Shown here one piece after another: positions 35,786-45,318 of a DNA stretch of 58,280 nucleotides. The notes below the pieces were generated by a model. That model was given only the letters and a program-made list of their open reading frames with translations. It did not search any database and was not told the DNA's origin. The stretch lies in the NCBI GenBank assembly GCA_902586695.1, contig CACIIL010000005.1, positions 1-58,280 on the forward strand, in the 5' to 3' direction. Origin of the DNA: an uncultured Alphaproteobacteria bacterium (GTDB lineage: Bacteria > Pseudomonadota > Alphaproteobacteria > HIMB59 > GCA-002718135). The position numbers and the translations under genes are program-made. Each line of letters opens with the position of its first letter. The first letter of the stretch is position 1.

Positions 35786-37132
35786 TTATATATAATTAAC
35801 TTCTTTAACTGCTTTTACTATATCTTCTATTTGTGGAAGATATAATTTTTCTAATTCACTTGAATAAGGCATTGGTACGTCCGCACTATTTACTTTTATT
35901 ATTGGTGCATCTAAATAATCAAATGCATTTTTTTGAACAATATTAACAATTTCTGATCCAATGCTAGAAAAAGGCCAGGATTCTTCTACTGTAATAATTC
36001 TGTTTGTTTTTTTTACTGAATTAATAATAGTATCAGAATCTATAGGTCTTAAACTTTGCAGATCAATAACTTCAACATCTAGATCAAATTCATTCTTTAA
36101 AACTTTTGCAGCCTCTAATGATTTTTGAAGCATTATAGAATAAGTTACAATAGTTGTGTCTGTTCCCTTCCTTGCAATATTTGCTTTACCAAATGGAATT
36201 TTAAAATTGTTATCAGATGATACTTCTCCCTTTAAACCATAAAGAATTTCATTTTCAAGAAATATAACTGGGTTTGGATCTCTAATCGCTGAGCGAAGAA
36301 GACCCTTTGCATTTAAAGGAGTAGAAGGTGCTACAACTTTTAATCCAGGTACATGAGAATACCATGATGAAAAATCTTGACTGTGTTGAGCTGCAACTTG
36401 AGAAGCAGCACCATTCGGACCTCTAAAAACAATAGGACAATTAATTTGACCACCAGACATATACAAGGTCTTTGCAGCTGAATTAATAATTTGATCTATT
36501 GCTTGCATTGAAAAATTAAAAGTCATAAATTCAACAATAGGTGTTAAGCCTTTAAATGCAGCACCAATAGCAAGTCCAGTAAAACCTTGTTCTGATATAG
36601 GTGTATCAATAACTCTCTTATCTCCAAACTCCTCTAGAAGACCTTGAGTAACCTTATAAGCTCCTTGATATTCTGCTACCTCTTCACCGAGGATAAATAC
36701 TTTTTTATCTTTTCGCATTTCTTCTGCAATAGTATCTCTGATAGCCTGCCTCATAGTAATCTGCTCTTTATCAACAGCAATTTCTGTTTCAGCAATTTTA
36801 TTTTGATTTTGATGTGGTTCAATTATTTCCACACGTTTAGTTTTTTTAGAATTCTCTTTTTTAATATGCTTTTTTGAAGATTGTGGAGCTCTTTTTCCCG
36901 ATATTAATGCAATTGGTTTGTTAACTGGAATATTATTATCTCCTTCGTTAAAAAGTAATTTTTCAACAAAACCTTCATCAACAGCCTCTACTTCCATTGT
37001 AGCTTTATCAGTTTCTATTTCAGCAATAACATCTCCAGCTTTTACCTCTTGACCCTCTTTAACTAACCATTTAGTTAAATTTCCCTCTGTCATTGTAGGT
37101 GACAAAGCAGGCATTAAAATTTCAATACTCAT
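35786..37132 (-). CDS. pdhB: Pyruvate dehydrogenase E1 beta with N-terminal lipoyl domain
   Basis: A 448-residue E1 beta subunit. It begins with a complete lipoyl domain (Lys43 in [13 protein letters not shown]) and a Lys-rich linker to about residue 120. The transketolase-like domain then runs from [15 protein letters not shown] to [16 protein letters not shown], with a C-terminal [19 protein letters not shown]. The lipoyl-bearing E1 beta is a known alphaproteobacterial arrangement. It pairs with PdhA, encoded one base upstream, to decarboxylate pyruvate with thiamine diphosphate. Confidence 0.96.
   Translation of the reverse strand: MSIEILMPALSPTMTEGNLTKWLVKEGQEVKAGDVIAEIETDKATMEVEAVDEGFVEKLLFNEGDNNIPVNKPIALISGKRAPQSSKKHIKKENSKKTKRVEIIEPHQNQNKIAETEIAVDKEQITMRQAIRDTIAEEMRKDKKVFILGEEVAEYQGAYKVTQGLLEEFGDKRVIDTPISEQGFTGLAIGAAFKGLTPIVEFMTFNFSMQAIDQIINSAAKTLYMSGGQINCPIVFRGPNGAASQVAAQHSQDFSSWYSHVPGLKVVAPSTPLNAKGLLRSAIRDPNPVIFLENEILYGLKGEVSSDNNFKIPFGKANIARKGTDTTIVTYSIMLQKSLEAAKVLKNEFDLDVEVIDLQSLRPIDSDTIINSVKKTNRIITVEESWPFSSIGSEIVNIVQKNAFDYLDAPIIKVNSADVPMPYSSELEKLYLPQIEDIVKAVKEVNYI
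36972..37024 (-). repeat. pdhB: 53-bp tract identical to 35622-35674 (lipoyl region, pdhB copy)
   Basis: Second copy of the perfectly shared tract, encoding [18 protein letters not shown] in PdhB. It has the same position within the lipoyl domain as the pdhC copy and the same orientation, so the two are direct repeats. Confidence 0.9.
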
Positions 37133-38095
37133 TTATAAATAAACATCCGTATATAATTCTTCACTAGACGGAAAATTACTTTTTAATGCAAAATCTGCAG
37201 CAGATTTAACTTCTTCAATAATTTTTTTATTTATTTTTTCTAATTCAATCTTTGAAGCAATTTTGTTTTTAATTATTTCTTCTTTTACGATTTCAATTGG
37301 ATCAGAATTTTTATATTCTTCCAATTCTTTTTTAGTTCTATACTTTGCTGGATCAGACATAGAATGCCCTCTATAACGATATGTTTGAACCTCCAAAATA
37401 TAAGGACCCTTACCCGACCTAACAAATTCACCTGCTTTAAAAGCAGCTTTGATAACAGAATATACATTCATTCCATCTACAATTTCACCCTTTATACCAA
37501 AAGCTTCTCCACGTTTGTAAAGATCTGAACCAGCAGCTGCTCTATCAACAGCTGTTCCCATACCGTACTTATTGTTTTCTATTATATATAAGACAGGTAA
37601 TTTCCAGAGAGCAGCCAAATTAAATGCTTCAAAAACCTGGCCATTATTCATTGCCCCATCTCCAATATATGTGCGACAAATATTTTTATCACCATTATAT
37701 TTATGAGTAAAAGCTATACCTGTACCAATAGGAACTTGAGCACCAACAATTCCATGTCCCCCATAAAAATTATTTTCTTTAGAGAACATATGCATTGAGC
37801 CGCCTTTCCCAGAAGAATAACCATCAACTCTTCCTGTAAGTTCTGACATAATCCTTTTAAGTTCCAATCCTCTAGCTATCATGTGACCATGATCTCTGTA
37901 AGTTGTGACAACTGAGTCATTTTTTTTAATAGTCATCAAAACACCTACTACAACAGCCTCTTGCCCGATATATAAATGGCAAAATCCACCTATTTGGCCC
38001 ATGCCATATAATTGAGAAGACCTTTCCTCAAAACGTCTAATTTTGAGCATGTAAGAATAAATTTTTAAATGGTCATTTTTTAATAGTTTTTTCAT
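37133..38095 (-). CDS. pdhA: Pyruvate dehydrogenase E1 alpha
   Basis: A 320-residue thiamine-diphosphate subunit. The N-terminal MLKIRRFEERSSQLYGMG, GFCHLYIGQEA and YRDHGHMIARG are typical. The ThDP motif runs from GDGAMNNGQVFEAFNLAAL to IIENN, and the phosphorylation-loop-like YRYRGHSMSDPAKYRTKKE follows. It is the first gene of the pdhA-pdhB-pdhC-lipA run and has a recognisable promoter just upstream. E3 (lpdA) is not in the window. Confidence 0.96.
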   Translation of the reverse strand: MKKLLKNDHLKIYSYMLKIRRFEERSSQLYGMGQIGGFCHLYIGQEAVVVGVLMTIKKNDSVVTTYRDHGHMIARGLELKRIMSELTGRVDGYSSGKGGSMHMFSKENNFYGGHGIVGAQVPIGTGIAFTHKYNGDKNICRTYIGDGAMNNGQVFEAFNLAALWKLPVLYIIENNKYGMGTAVDRAAAGSDLYKRGEAFGIKGEIVDGMNVYSVIKAAFKAGEFVRSGKGPYILEVQTYRYRGHSMSDPAKYRTKKELEEYKNSDPIEIVKEEIIKNKIASKIELEKINKKIIEEVKSAADFALKSNFPSSEELYTDVYL

Positions 38096-38136
38096 TTGTA
38101 AATTTTTGTAAATTTTTTAATATAAATTTGTAAAAT
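38095..38136. promoter_or_regulatory. Three phased TTTGTAAA(A)T repeats at the pdh promoter
   Basis: The plus strand reads TTTGTAAAT at 38095-38103 and 38105-38113, and TTTGTAAAAT at 38127-38136. Spacings of 10 and 22 bases are about one and two helical turns. They flank and overlap the predicted -10 element and the start codon, as an operator would. The AT-rich background makes chance occurrence possible. Confidence 0.35.
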
Positions 38137-38144
38137 TTTGTCAA
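38117..38144 (-). promoter_or_regulatory. pdhA: Predicted sigma-70 promoter of the pdh operon
   Basis: On the minus strand a consensus -35 TTGACA (38144-38139) is followed after 16 bases by TATTAA (38122-38117). Transcription would start near 38110, leaving a leader of about 15 bases before the pdhA ATG at 38095. Confidence 0.55.
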
Positions 38145-38148
38145 TAAA

Positions 38149-38463
38149 TTATTTATTTAATATAATAACCCGTTCATTTTTGTCAATAAAACCAAGGTTT
38201 TTTCTTACATTTTCATCCAGGAAATCCAAATCAATAGTATTGGGTTGCAATCGTTTTATTCGATCAACATAATAATCATTTTCAATCTTAAGAATATTAA
38301 TCGTTTTATTAAATTCTATATTTTGCTTTTGCAGATAAAAATACTTTAGCAAGCCTCTTTGACCATTTACAAAAAAATAAATTAAATAAATAGAAATAAA
38401 AAAAGTAATTAAAAAGGAGAAATATAGGATAATCTTATTTTTTAAAATTACTGATTTATTCAT
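38149..38463 (-). CDS. ftsB: Cell division protein FtsB/DivIC family
   Basis: A 104-residue bitopic membrane protein. A short cytoplasmic N-terminus is followed by one transmembrane helix at about 11-31, then a coiled-coil segment (about 35-70), and a conserved acidic tail IDLDFLDENVRKNLGF. This is the layout of the FtsB/DivIC septum protein that joins FtsL and FtsQ. Its position between eno and pdhA is the usual alphaproteobacterial location. Confidence 0.87.
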   Translation of the reverse strand: MNKSVILKNKIILYFSFLITFFISIYLIYFFVNGQRGLLKYFYLQKQNIEFNKTINILKIENDYYVDRIKRLQPNTIDLDFLDENVRKNLGFIDKNERVIILNK

Positions 38464-38500
38464 TATTTATTATCAGCTAATCAGATTTTAGGCGTTTCTG

Positions 38501-39778
38501 TCAATATTTTAGAATAGATTTTCCAGCAAATTTAGCTTTAGTTCCCAGCGTTTCCTCAATTCTTAAAAGTTGATTATATTTAGCCGTTCTATCAGTTCTT
38601 GATAGTGAGCCTGTCTTAATTTGACCAGCTGATACCGCAACAGATAAATCAGATATTGTTGTGTCTTCAGTTTCTCCTGATCGATGGGATATAATTGATG
38701 AGTAATTATGATCCTTACCAAGGTTTATAGTATCCATTGTTTCTGATAATGAACCTATTTGATTTAACTTAACTAAAATTGCATTTGCTGCATTTTTTTC
38801 AATTCCAATATTTAATCTTTTTATATTTGTTACAAACAGGTCATCTCCTACTAGTTGAACCTTCTTACCAATTCTTTCTGTTAATTTTGACCAACCATTC
38901 CAATCATCTTCAGACATTCCATCTTCAATAGAATATATTGGATAATTATTTGATAAATTTTCTAAATAATCAACCATTTGATCAGAAGATAAGATTTTGT
39001 CCTCTCCTTTTAATTCGTATTTATTGTTTTTGAAGAACTCAGTAGAAGCAACATCTAATGATAAAAGAATATCGTCATTAATTTTTAAGCCTGCTTTTTC
39101 AACTGCATTTAAAATAATCTCAATTACTTCAGCTGAATTTTTTATATTAGGTGCAAATCCTCCTTCATCGCCAACATTAGTATTTAAGTTTTTTAATTTC
39201 AAAATTGATTTTAAAGAATGAAAAACCTCACAACCATAGCGCAATGCTTCAGAAAAATTTGGTGCTCCTACTGGTGCTATCATAAATTCCTGAATATCAA
39301 CTTCATTATCAGCATGTGCCCCACCGTTAACAATATTCATCATTGGTACTGGCAATAAAAATTCTTCACTTTCTGCAATATATGAAAAAAAATCTTTTGA
39401 AGATTGATTTGCTAAACTTTTGGCAAAAGCTAGACTTGCAGCAAGAGAGGCATTTGCTCCAATTTTAGATTTATTTTCCGTTCCATCTAGATCTAATATA
39501 AACTTATCGAACTCCCTATAGCTTTTAAATTCTTTATTAGTTGCATTTTCTCTAATTAATTCATTAATATTTCTAATAGCTTTTTTAACACCTTTACCTT
39601 GATATCTATTTTTATCACCATCTCTTAATTCTAGAGCTTCATGCACTCCTGTTGATGCTCCACTTGGTACAGAAGCTCTCCCAAAAGATCCATCATCTAA
39701 TAAAATGTCACATTCTACAGTTGGATTACCTCGACTATCCAAAATTTCTCTAGCATGAATATTTTTTATTTTTTCCAT
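38501..39778 (-). CDS. eno: Enolase
   Basis: A 425-residue glycolytic enzyme converting 2-phosphoglycerate to phosphoenolpyruvate. Motifs are [16 protein letters not shown] at the N-terminus, [18 protein letters not shown], the metal ligands in [20 protein letters not shown] and VGDDLFVTN, the catalytic lysine in [15 protein letters not shown], and [13 protein letters not shown]. All active-site residues look intact. It is separated by about 40 bases from both neighbours. Confidence 0.97.
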   Translation of the reverse strand: MEKIKNIHAREILDSRGNPTVECDILLDDGSFGRASVPSGASTGVHEALELRDGDKNRYQGKGVKKAIRNINELIRENATNKEFKSYREFDKFILDLDGTENKSKIGANASLAASLAFAKSLANQSSKDFFSYIAESEEFLLPVPMMNIVNGGAHADNEVDIQEFMIAPVGAPNFSEALRYGCEVFHSLKSILKLKNLNTNVGDEGGFAPNIKNSAEVIEIILNAVEKAGLKINDDILLSLDVASTEFFKNNKYELKGEDKILSSDQMVDYLENLSNNYPIYSIEDGMSEDDWNGWSKLTERIGKKVQLVGDDLFVTNIKRLNIGIEKNAANAILVKLNQIGSLSETMDTINLGKDHNYSSIISHRSGETEDTTISDLSVAVSAGQIKTGSLSRTDRTAKYNQLLRIEETLGTKAKFAGKSILKY

Positions 39779-39818
39779 CCTTACCTTTCCATATTACAAA
39801 ATTACTTCTATATTAAGT

Positions 39819-40643
39819 TTACTTTTTTGAAATCTTATCAAATTCAATCAATTTAGAAATTAAAACTTCTAAATTTTGTATATTCAACATATTTGGACCA
39901 TCGCTTGGCGCTTTATCTGGATCATCATGCGTTTCTATAAAAATTCCTGCTACACCTATTGCTGCAGCAGCCTTTGAAAGAGTAGTTACAAACTCTCTTT
40001 TGCCTCCGCTTTTCTCACCTAGCGCTCCAGGCTCCTGAACTGAGTGAGTTGAATCAAAAATCACAGGATATGAATAGGTTTTCATAATATCTAATGCTTT
40101 AAAATCATTAACTAAATTATTATAACCAAATGAAGTACCTCTTTCAGTAATCATAATCTTTTTATTTCCTGTACTTTCAATTTTTTTAAAAATATTTGGA
40201 ACCTCATAAGGTGATAAAAATTGACCTTTTTTTATATTGATAATTTTATTGGTTTTTGCTGCAGAAATTAATAAATCTGTTTGTCTACATAAAAATGCAG
40301 GTATTTGTAAAATATCTACAGTTTCAGAATTTGCAAAGTGCTCACACTGACTTTCATTATGAACATCTGTTAATATTGGACAATTAAAAGAAGATTTAAT
40401 TTTTTCAAAAATTTTTTCAGCTCTATCTATACTAATACCTCTATTACTATTAATGCTTGACCTATTTGCTTTATCAAAACTTGATTTAAAGACAAAGTTA
40501 ATATTATGTTTGTCACATATTTTTGCAATTTTTTCTGCCATCATTAAGCAATGATTTTCACTTTCAATGACACAGGGTCCAGAAATTAAAATAAATTGAT
40601 TGTTGTTTGATATTTCAAAATTATTTAATTTAATTTTATTCAT
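39819..40643 (-). CDS. kdsA: 3-deoxy-D-manno-octulosonate 8-phosphate synthase
   Basis: An enzyme condensing phosphoenolpyruvate with arabinose 5-phosphate in KDO synthesis for lipopolysaccharide. The start is the ATG at 40643, which overlaps the pyrG stop as ATGA (274 residues); a TTG three codons upstream is less likely. Motifs are LISGPCVIESE, FKSSFDKANRSS, CPILTDVHNESQ, LQIPAFLCRQTDLL, TERGTSFGYNNLV and FDSTHSVQEPG. Its product feeds the lipid A pathway encoded at 53049-57245. Confidence 0.95.
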   Translation of the reverse strand: MNKIKLNNFEISNNNQFILISGPCVIESENHCLMMAEKIAKICDKHNINFVFKSSFDKANRSSINSNRGISIDRAEKIFEKIKSSFNCPILTDVHNESQCEHFANSETVDILQIPAFLCRQTDLLISAAKTNKIINIKKGQFLSPYEVPNIFKKIESTGNKKIMITERGTSFGYNNLVNDFKALDIMKTYSYPVIFDSTHSVQEPGALGEKSGGKREFVTTLSKAAAAIGVAGIFIETHDDPDKAPSDGPNMLNIQNLEVLISKLIEFDKISKK

Positions 40644-42250
40644 TTTATGCAATTCTTAATAAAGGATGAAAATAAAGGATGTGGCGACAAAGGTCTAGAT
40701 TTTAATTCAGGATGAAACTGAACACCAATAAACCACTTATGTTTTTTACTTTCCAAAACTTCAGGAAGAACATTATCTGGTGACATGCCTGAAAACTCAA
40801 AACCTTTATCTTTAAAGCCTTTAGTATAAGTTAAATCTACCTCATATCTGTGTCTATGCCTTTCTGAAATCTCAGTTGTTTTATAAATTTCACTAACTTT
40901 TGAACCAGGATTTAGTATAGCTTTATATGCTCCAAGTCTCATTGTTCCTCCCTTGTCACTATCCTGATCTCTTTTCTCAATTTTCTTTTCATTATTCCAT
41001 TCTGTCATTAAACTAACTACTGGATTTTTCGTTAATTTAAATTCTGTTGAGTTTGAATCATTTAGTCCAAGCACATTTCTAGAGATTTCAATAACACTTA
41101 ATTGCATACCTAAACATATTCCAAAAAACGGTATATCATTCTCTCTTGCATACTTAATTGCCTCAATTTTACCCTCAACGCCTCTATAACCAAAACCTCC
41201 AGGTATCAAAATTCCATCAACACAACTTAATTCTTTGACCAATTGATTAGTTTCAATCTTTTCAGCATCCATCCAGTGTATTTCTACTCTAGCATTATTT
41301 TCCATGCCTCCATGTGTTAAAGCCTCTATAAGAGATTTGTAACTATCTTTTAGATTAGTATATTTTCCAACTACTCCAATTTTTACTGTTTTTTGCAAAT
41401 TATTAATTTTATTAATTAAATTTTCCCATGCCTTTAATTTTAGAGAGTATTTTGATGTATCAAAACCTAAGTGCTCTAGTAAAACTTTATCAAGACCTGC
41501 TTTTGAATAAATGGATGGTACTTCATAAATAGAATTTGCATTTAATGCTGGTATAACAGAATCTTTTTTAACATTACAAAACTGTGAAATTTTTTCGAGA
41601 GAGTCATCATTAATCTCTTTTTCACATCTACACATAATGATATCTGGTTGAATTCCTGAGTTCAGTAACTCTTTTACAGAGTGTTGCGTTGGTTTAGTTT
41701 TTAATTCACCTGCAGAACTAAGATAAGGTACATATGTCATATGAATTAAAGCTGAATGAATATTTTTATCATTTCTTATTTGTCTTATTGTTTCCAAAAA
41801 AGGAAGTGACTCTATATCACCTACTGTACCACCAATTTCATAAATTATAATATCTTCATCCTCAAGATTACTATTAATGAACAACTTAATTTCATCAGTT
41901 ACGTGAGGTATAACTTGAATTGTAGCTCCAAGATAATCTCCTTTTCTTTCTTTTTTTAAAACATTTGAATATATTTTTCCTGAAGATGTACTGTCAGATT
42001 TTTTAGCAGATATATTTGTAAACCTTTCATAATGACCTAGATCAAGATCAGTCTCTGCACCATCATCTGTAACAAATACTTCTCCATGTTGATATGGACT
42101 CATAGTTCCGGGGTCTACATTGAGATAAGGATCTAATTTTCTTATTCTAACTTTAAAGTTTCTTAACTGAAGGAGAGATGCAAGTGCTGCAGATGCAATA
42201 CCTTTTCCAAGTGATGAGGCAACTCCTCCCGTAATAAATACATATTGCAT
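40640..42250 (-). CDS. pyrG: CTP synthase
   Basis: A 536-residue glutamine-dependent enzyme making CTP from UTP. The synthetase domain starts FITGGVASSLGKGIASAAL and has KLDPYLNVDPGTMSPYQHGE and EIGGTVGDIESLPFLE. The glutaminase domain has the nucleophile cysteine in FFGICLGMQLSVIE, and the His-Glu pair near FIGVQFHPELKSRP. It precedes kdsA (whose product needs CTP for activation by KdsB) with an ATGA overlap. Confidence 0.97.
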   Translation of the reverse strand: MQYVFITGGVASSLGKGIASAALASLLQLRNFKVRIRKLDPYLNVDPGTMSPYQHGEVFVTDDGAETDLDLGHYERFTNISAKKSDSTSSGKIYSNVLKKERKGDYLGATIQVIPHVTDEIKLFINSNLEDEDIIIYEIGGTVGDIESLPFLETIRQIRNDKNIHSALIHMTYVPYLSSAGELKTKPTQHSVKELLNSGIQPDIIMCRCEKEINDDSLEKISQFCNVKKDSVIPALNANSIYEVPSIYSKAGLDKVLLEHLGFDTSKYSLKLKAWENLINKINNLQKTVKIGVVGKYTNLKDSYKSLIEALTHGGMENNARVEIHWMDAEKIETNQLVKELSCVDGILIPGGFGYRGVEGKIEAIKYARENDIPFFGICLGMQLSVIEISRNVLGLNDSNSTEFKLTKNPVVSLMTEWNNEKKIEKRDQDSDKGGTMRLGAYKAILNPGSKVSEIYKTTEISERHRHRYEVDLTYTKGFKDKGFEFSGMSPDNVLPEVLESKKHKWFIGVQFHPELKSRPLSPHPLFSSFIKNCIK

Positions 42251-42300
42251 TACGGATAACCCTGATACAGAATTGAGTTATCTAGATCAAGATAATAATA

Positions 42301-42612
42301 TTAATTGTTTTCGGGAATTACTGGTTCTTCTGAGCTTTCTGCCTCAGAATTAATAGAAGGAAGTGACTCTAAGATATTTTTTTCTGATCCTACTGATGCA
42401 AAAATAGTCAATATTACACTCATAACCATAAATAAAGTTGCAGTTAAGGCTGTTAATCTCGATAGTAAGTTAGCAGAGCCTCTTGCAGACATCATTCCTC
42501 CAATACCTCCACCTCCTCCAAGTCCGAGACCTTCATTGTCGGTACCTTGAAGCAATACTAGTATAACTAGGAGGATAGCTAATATTAGTTGAATAATTAT
42601 TAGTGTTATCAT
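42301..42612 (-). CDS. secG: Preprotein translocase subunit SecG
   Basis: A 103-residue inner-membrane protein that assists SecYEG export. Two transmembrane helices at about 2-20 and 53-72 flank the conserved loop GTDNEGLGLGGGGGIGGM and SARGSANLLSRLTA. The acidic C-terminus ends in EESEEPVIPENN-like sequence. It lies between tpiA and pyrG, the usual order in alphaproteobacteria. Confidence 0.93.
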   Translation of the reverse strand: MITLIIIQLILAILLVILVLLQGTDNEGLGLGGGGGIGGMMSARGSANLLSRLTALTATLFMVMSVILTIFASVGSEKNILESLPSINSEAESSEEPVIPENN

Positions 42613-42650
42613 GCGGTACTTATATTTATTAAGTATTATAAATCAAGTTA

Positions 42651-43379
42651 TTAATCTTCTATTATTTTTTTAAATTCATCTAAATTAATTGAAGCACCAC
42701 CTATTAATGCTCCATCAACATTAGGTAAAGCAACTATTTCTTTTGAATTAGATGACTTAACAGATCCACCATATAAAATTTTAAAATTATTAAATTTTTT
42801 ATTATTTTCTCTTATAAATTTATGAGTAGATTCAATTTCTTCATATGATGGAGTCAAACCAGTTCCGATAGCCCATACCGGCTCATAAGCAATTATAGTA
42901 TTGGATGAATTAGATGAGTCAGACATAGATTCTTTTAATTGATTTTCTAAAACTTCATTTGTTCTACCTTGCTTTTTTTCTTCTAATGTTTCACCAACAC
43001 AAACAATTGGTATAATTCCATCTTTTATCAATTGAAAAGATTTTAAGTTTATTTCACCATTTTTTTCATAAAAAATTTGTCTTCTTTCTGAGTGACCAAC
43101 TATACAAAAATCAATTTTAAAATCACGAAGAGAATTAGATGAAATTTCACCAGTATAAGCTCCATCTTCATATTGTGAAACATTTTGAGCGCCAATGAAA
43201 AATTTCTTTTTTTTCTGAGATAAAGTATCCAAATAAATTGAGGTAGGACATACGACTATACATTTTGATATATCATTAGGCATTTGTATTTTATCAAGAA
43301 ATTCATCAATAAAGTTTAAATTTCCATGTAATTTCCAATTTGCTATAAAAAATGAAGAAAAACTATCTAATTTGATCAT
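42651..43379 (-). CDS. tpiA: Triosephosphate isomerase
   Basis: A 242-residue glycolytic isomerase. The start is the ATG at 43379 (MIKLDSFSSFF); a longer frame upstream would run 77 codons through the divergent ppiD and is not real. Asn14 and Lys16 in IANWKLHGN, the catalytic histidine in CIVGHSERRQIF, the catalytic glutamate in AYEPVWAIGTG and the phosphate loop ILYGGSVKSSN and ALIGGASIN are all present. A 46-base gap separates it from ppiD. Confidence 0.95.
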   Translation of the reverse strand: MIKLDSFSSFFIANWKLHGNLNFIDEFLDKIQMPNDISKCIVVCPTSIYLDTLSQKKKKFFIGAQNVSQYEDGAYTGEISSNSLRDFKIDFCIVGHSERRQIFYEKNGEINLKSFQLIKDGIIPIVCVGETLEEKKQGRTNEVLENQLKESMSDSSNSSNTIIAYEPVWAIGTGLTPSYEEIESTHKFIRENNKKFNNFKILYGGSVKSSNSKEIVALPNVDGALIGGASINLDEFKKIIED

Positions 43380-43425
43380 AATTATTTCCCTTATAGAAAC
43401 TATTATTATAGAAGCAACAATATTT

Positions 43426-45318
43426 ATGTTTAGAAGTCTAGGAAAATCAAAAATAGCTTTTGTATTAGCTATACTTTTTGGAATAAGCCTATTTTTTTTT
43501 AGAGGTGGTGAAAGATACTCAAATTTATTTAATTCAGACAATATTGTTGCTTCAGTATCTGGAACTCCTATTTCTACTTCTAAGTTTCTTAGAGTTATGG
43601 AAATTAACATTAATCAATACAGTCAAATGCTTGGTAGACCTCTTACTAATGAAGAAGTCAAGGCATTTCAAATTCACTCAACCGCACTTGGAAATTTAAT
43701 TAATGGAGCAGTATTTGAAAATGAATTTGATACTCAAAATTACATTATTGATGAAACAGTTGTTGCTTCAGAAACGAAAAAAAGGTTTCCCAATCTATAC
43801 AATAAAAATAATAAACTTGATGAACTAGCTCTAAACTCATTTCTAAAACAACAAAATTTAAAAATTGATGATTTTGTAAAGATTATTAATTATGAAACTA
43901 GAGCAAGAGTTTTTGATAAACTTTTTTTCCAGGTTGATTATCCAAAAGAAATGGAAGAAGTTATCAACAAACATAACAATCATACTAGAAATGTTAATTT
44001 AATTAAATTTAATATTAATGATTTTGAATTAAAAAATTATAAAGAATTAAATATAAATGAAAATAATAATGAGATTATAGATTTCTATAACAAAAATATT
44101 AATTCTTATATTAATTCTGAAAAAAGAAATATATCTTACGTTTTAATCAATAAAGAAGATTATAAAAATGAATTCACACCATCAGAAAGTAAAATTTTAG
44201 ATTATTATAATAATAATGAAAATTTATTTTTAAATCCTGAAAAAAGAGATTTTATTCAATTTAATTTTAAAAGTTTAGAGGAAGCAGATGAGTTTAAAAA
44301 AAATATTAGTACTTTAAATAACGAAAATATTGTTAAATTTGCTAAAGAAAATAATATTTTCTTTAATGAATTTTCAAATGTTTCACAAAATGAAGTTTTA
44401 GAAGAATTATCAAATGTTATATTCCGTTTGGAAGAAAATGTAGTTTCTGAAGTTGTAGAAACTGTAATTGCAAAACATATAGTAATTGTTAGTAAAATAT
44501 ATCCAGAATTTCAGAAAAACATTGATGAATCAAAAGAAGAAATATCAAAAACTTTACTTGAAGTGGAGCTTGATAGTTATTTATTAGATTTAAAAAATAA
44601 AATTAACCAACAAATTCTTGATGGTTTTTCTTTAAATGAGATAGCTTCAGATAATTCTCTAACTATCAAAACTATAAATAATGCTGAAAAATTTGGTGAT
44701 GAAATTGAAAATGACTTGGTTAGAAGAGAGGTTATTTCTAAAGGTTTCGCAACTAATAAAGATTTTGTAAGTGATATGGTTGATGTTGATGATAATAGGT
44801 CTATTATTATCAACGTAGATAAAATTGAAAACTCAAAACCTTATGATTTTGAAGAAGTCTTTGAACGAGTATCCAATGATTGGATTAAATCTCTTAAGAT
44901 TTTAGAGATAGAAGAAAAAATTGATGTACTTTATACAAAAAATCAAACTGTTGAAAATGTTTATGATGATGAATTAGTTAATGAAATGTCTAAAAGAAAT
45001 TTTGAAATTGTTTTTAGTTCAATTGATGCAGAAATCTTAAATATTGATATTAGATTAGATGCTATTGACTACCCATCTAGTTTAAAAAATAAATTATTTT
45101 CAAATGATATTAATCAAATATCTCTAAGTATTGAAGGTGATGATATTTATATAGCAAAAGTTAATAATATTTCTTTTTCTAATGAAAATGAAAATGAAAA
45201 TTTTCAACAAATTTTTATGTTATCTGAACTAAGAAGTAATTTTGGTGCTGAGATATTTAAAGATAAAAAAATATCAACAAATGATAATTTAATTGAGGCT
45301 TTAATCAGCCAATATTAA
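43426..45318 (+). CDS. ppiD: PpiD-type periplasmic chaperone (SurA-N / degenerate parvulin)
   Basis: A 630-residue membrane-anchored periplasmic folding factor. I start at the ATG at 43426 (MFRSLGKSKIAF), which precedes one transmembrane helix (about 9-26). A SurA-N-like helical domain follows (AKVSG-type region IVASVSGTPISTSKFLRVMEI at about 41-61). The middle holds a degenerate peptidyl-prolyl isomerase region around 230-350 without the usual conserved residues. The tail is Asp/Asn/Glu-rich. It faces tpiA divergently and its stop shares a base with the trpE start, so it heads the trp operon. Confidence 0.87.
   Translation: MFRSLGKSKIAFVLAILFGISLFFFRGGERYSNLFNSDNIVASVSGTPISTSKFLRVMEININQYSQMLGRPLTNEEVKAFQIHSTALGNLINGAVFENEFDTQNYIIDETVVASETKKRFPNLYNKNNKLDELALNSFLKQQNLKIDDFVKIINYETRARVFDKLFFQVDYPKEMEEVINKHNNHTRNVNLIKFNINDFELKNYKELNINENNNEIIDFYNKNINSYINSEKRNISYVLINKEDYKNEFTPSESKILDYYNNNENLFLNPEKRDFIQFNFKSLEEADEFKKNISTLNNENIVKFAKENNIFFNEFSNVSQNEVLEELSNVIFRLEENVVSEVVETVIAKHIVIVSKIYPEFQKNIDESKEEISKTLLEVELDSYLLDLKNKINQQILDGFSLNEIASDNSLTIKTINNAEKFGDEIENDLVRREVISKGFATNKDFVSDMVDVDDNRSIIINVDKIENSKPYDFEEVFERVSNDWIKSLKILEIEEKIDVLYTKNQTVENVYDDELVNEMSKRNFEIVFSSIDAEILNIDIRLDAIDYPSSLKNKLFSNDINQISLSIEGDDIYIAKVNNISFSNENENENFQQIFMLSELRSNFGAEIFKDKKISTNDNLIEALISQY

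Noticed and set aside
43380-43610. 77-codon extension upstream of tpiA
   Set aside because: It overlaps the ppiD N-terminus on the other strand, and the tpiA family starts at the ATG at 43379.
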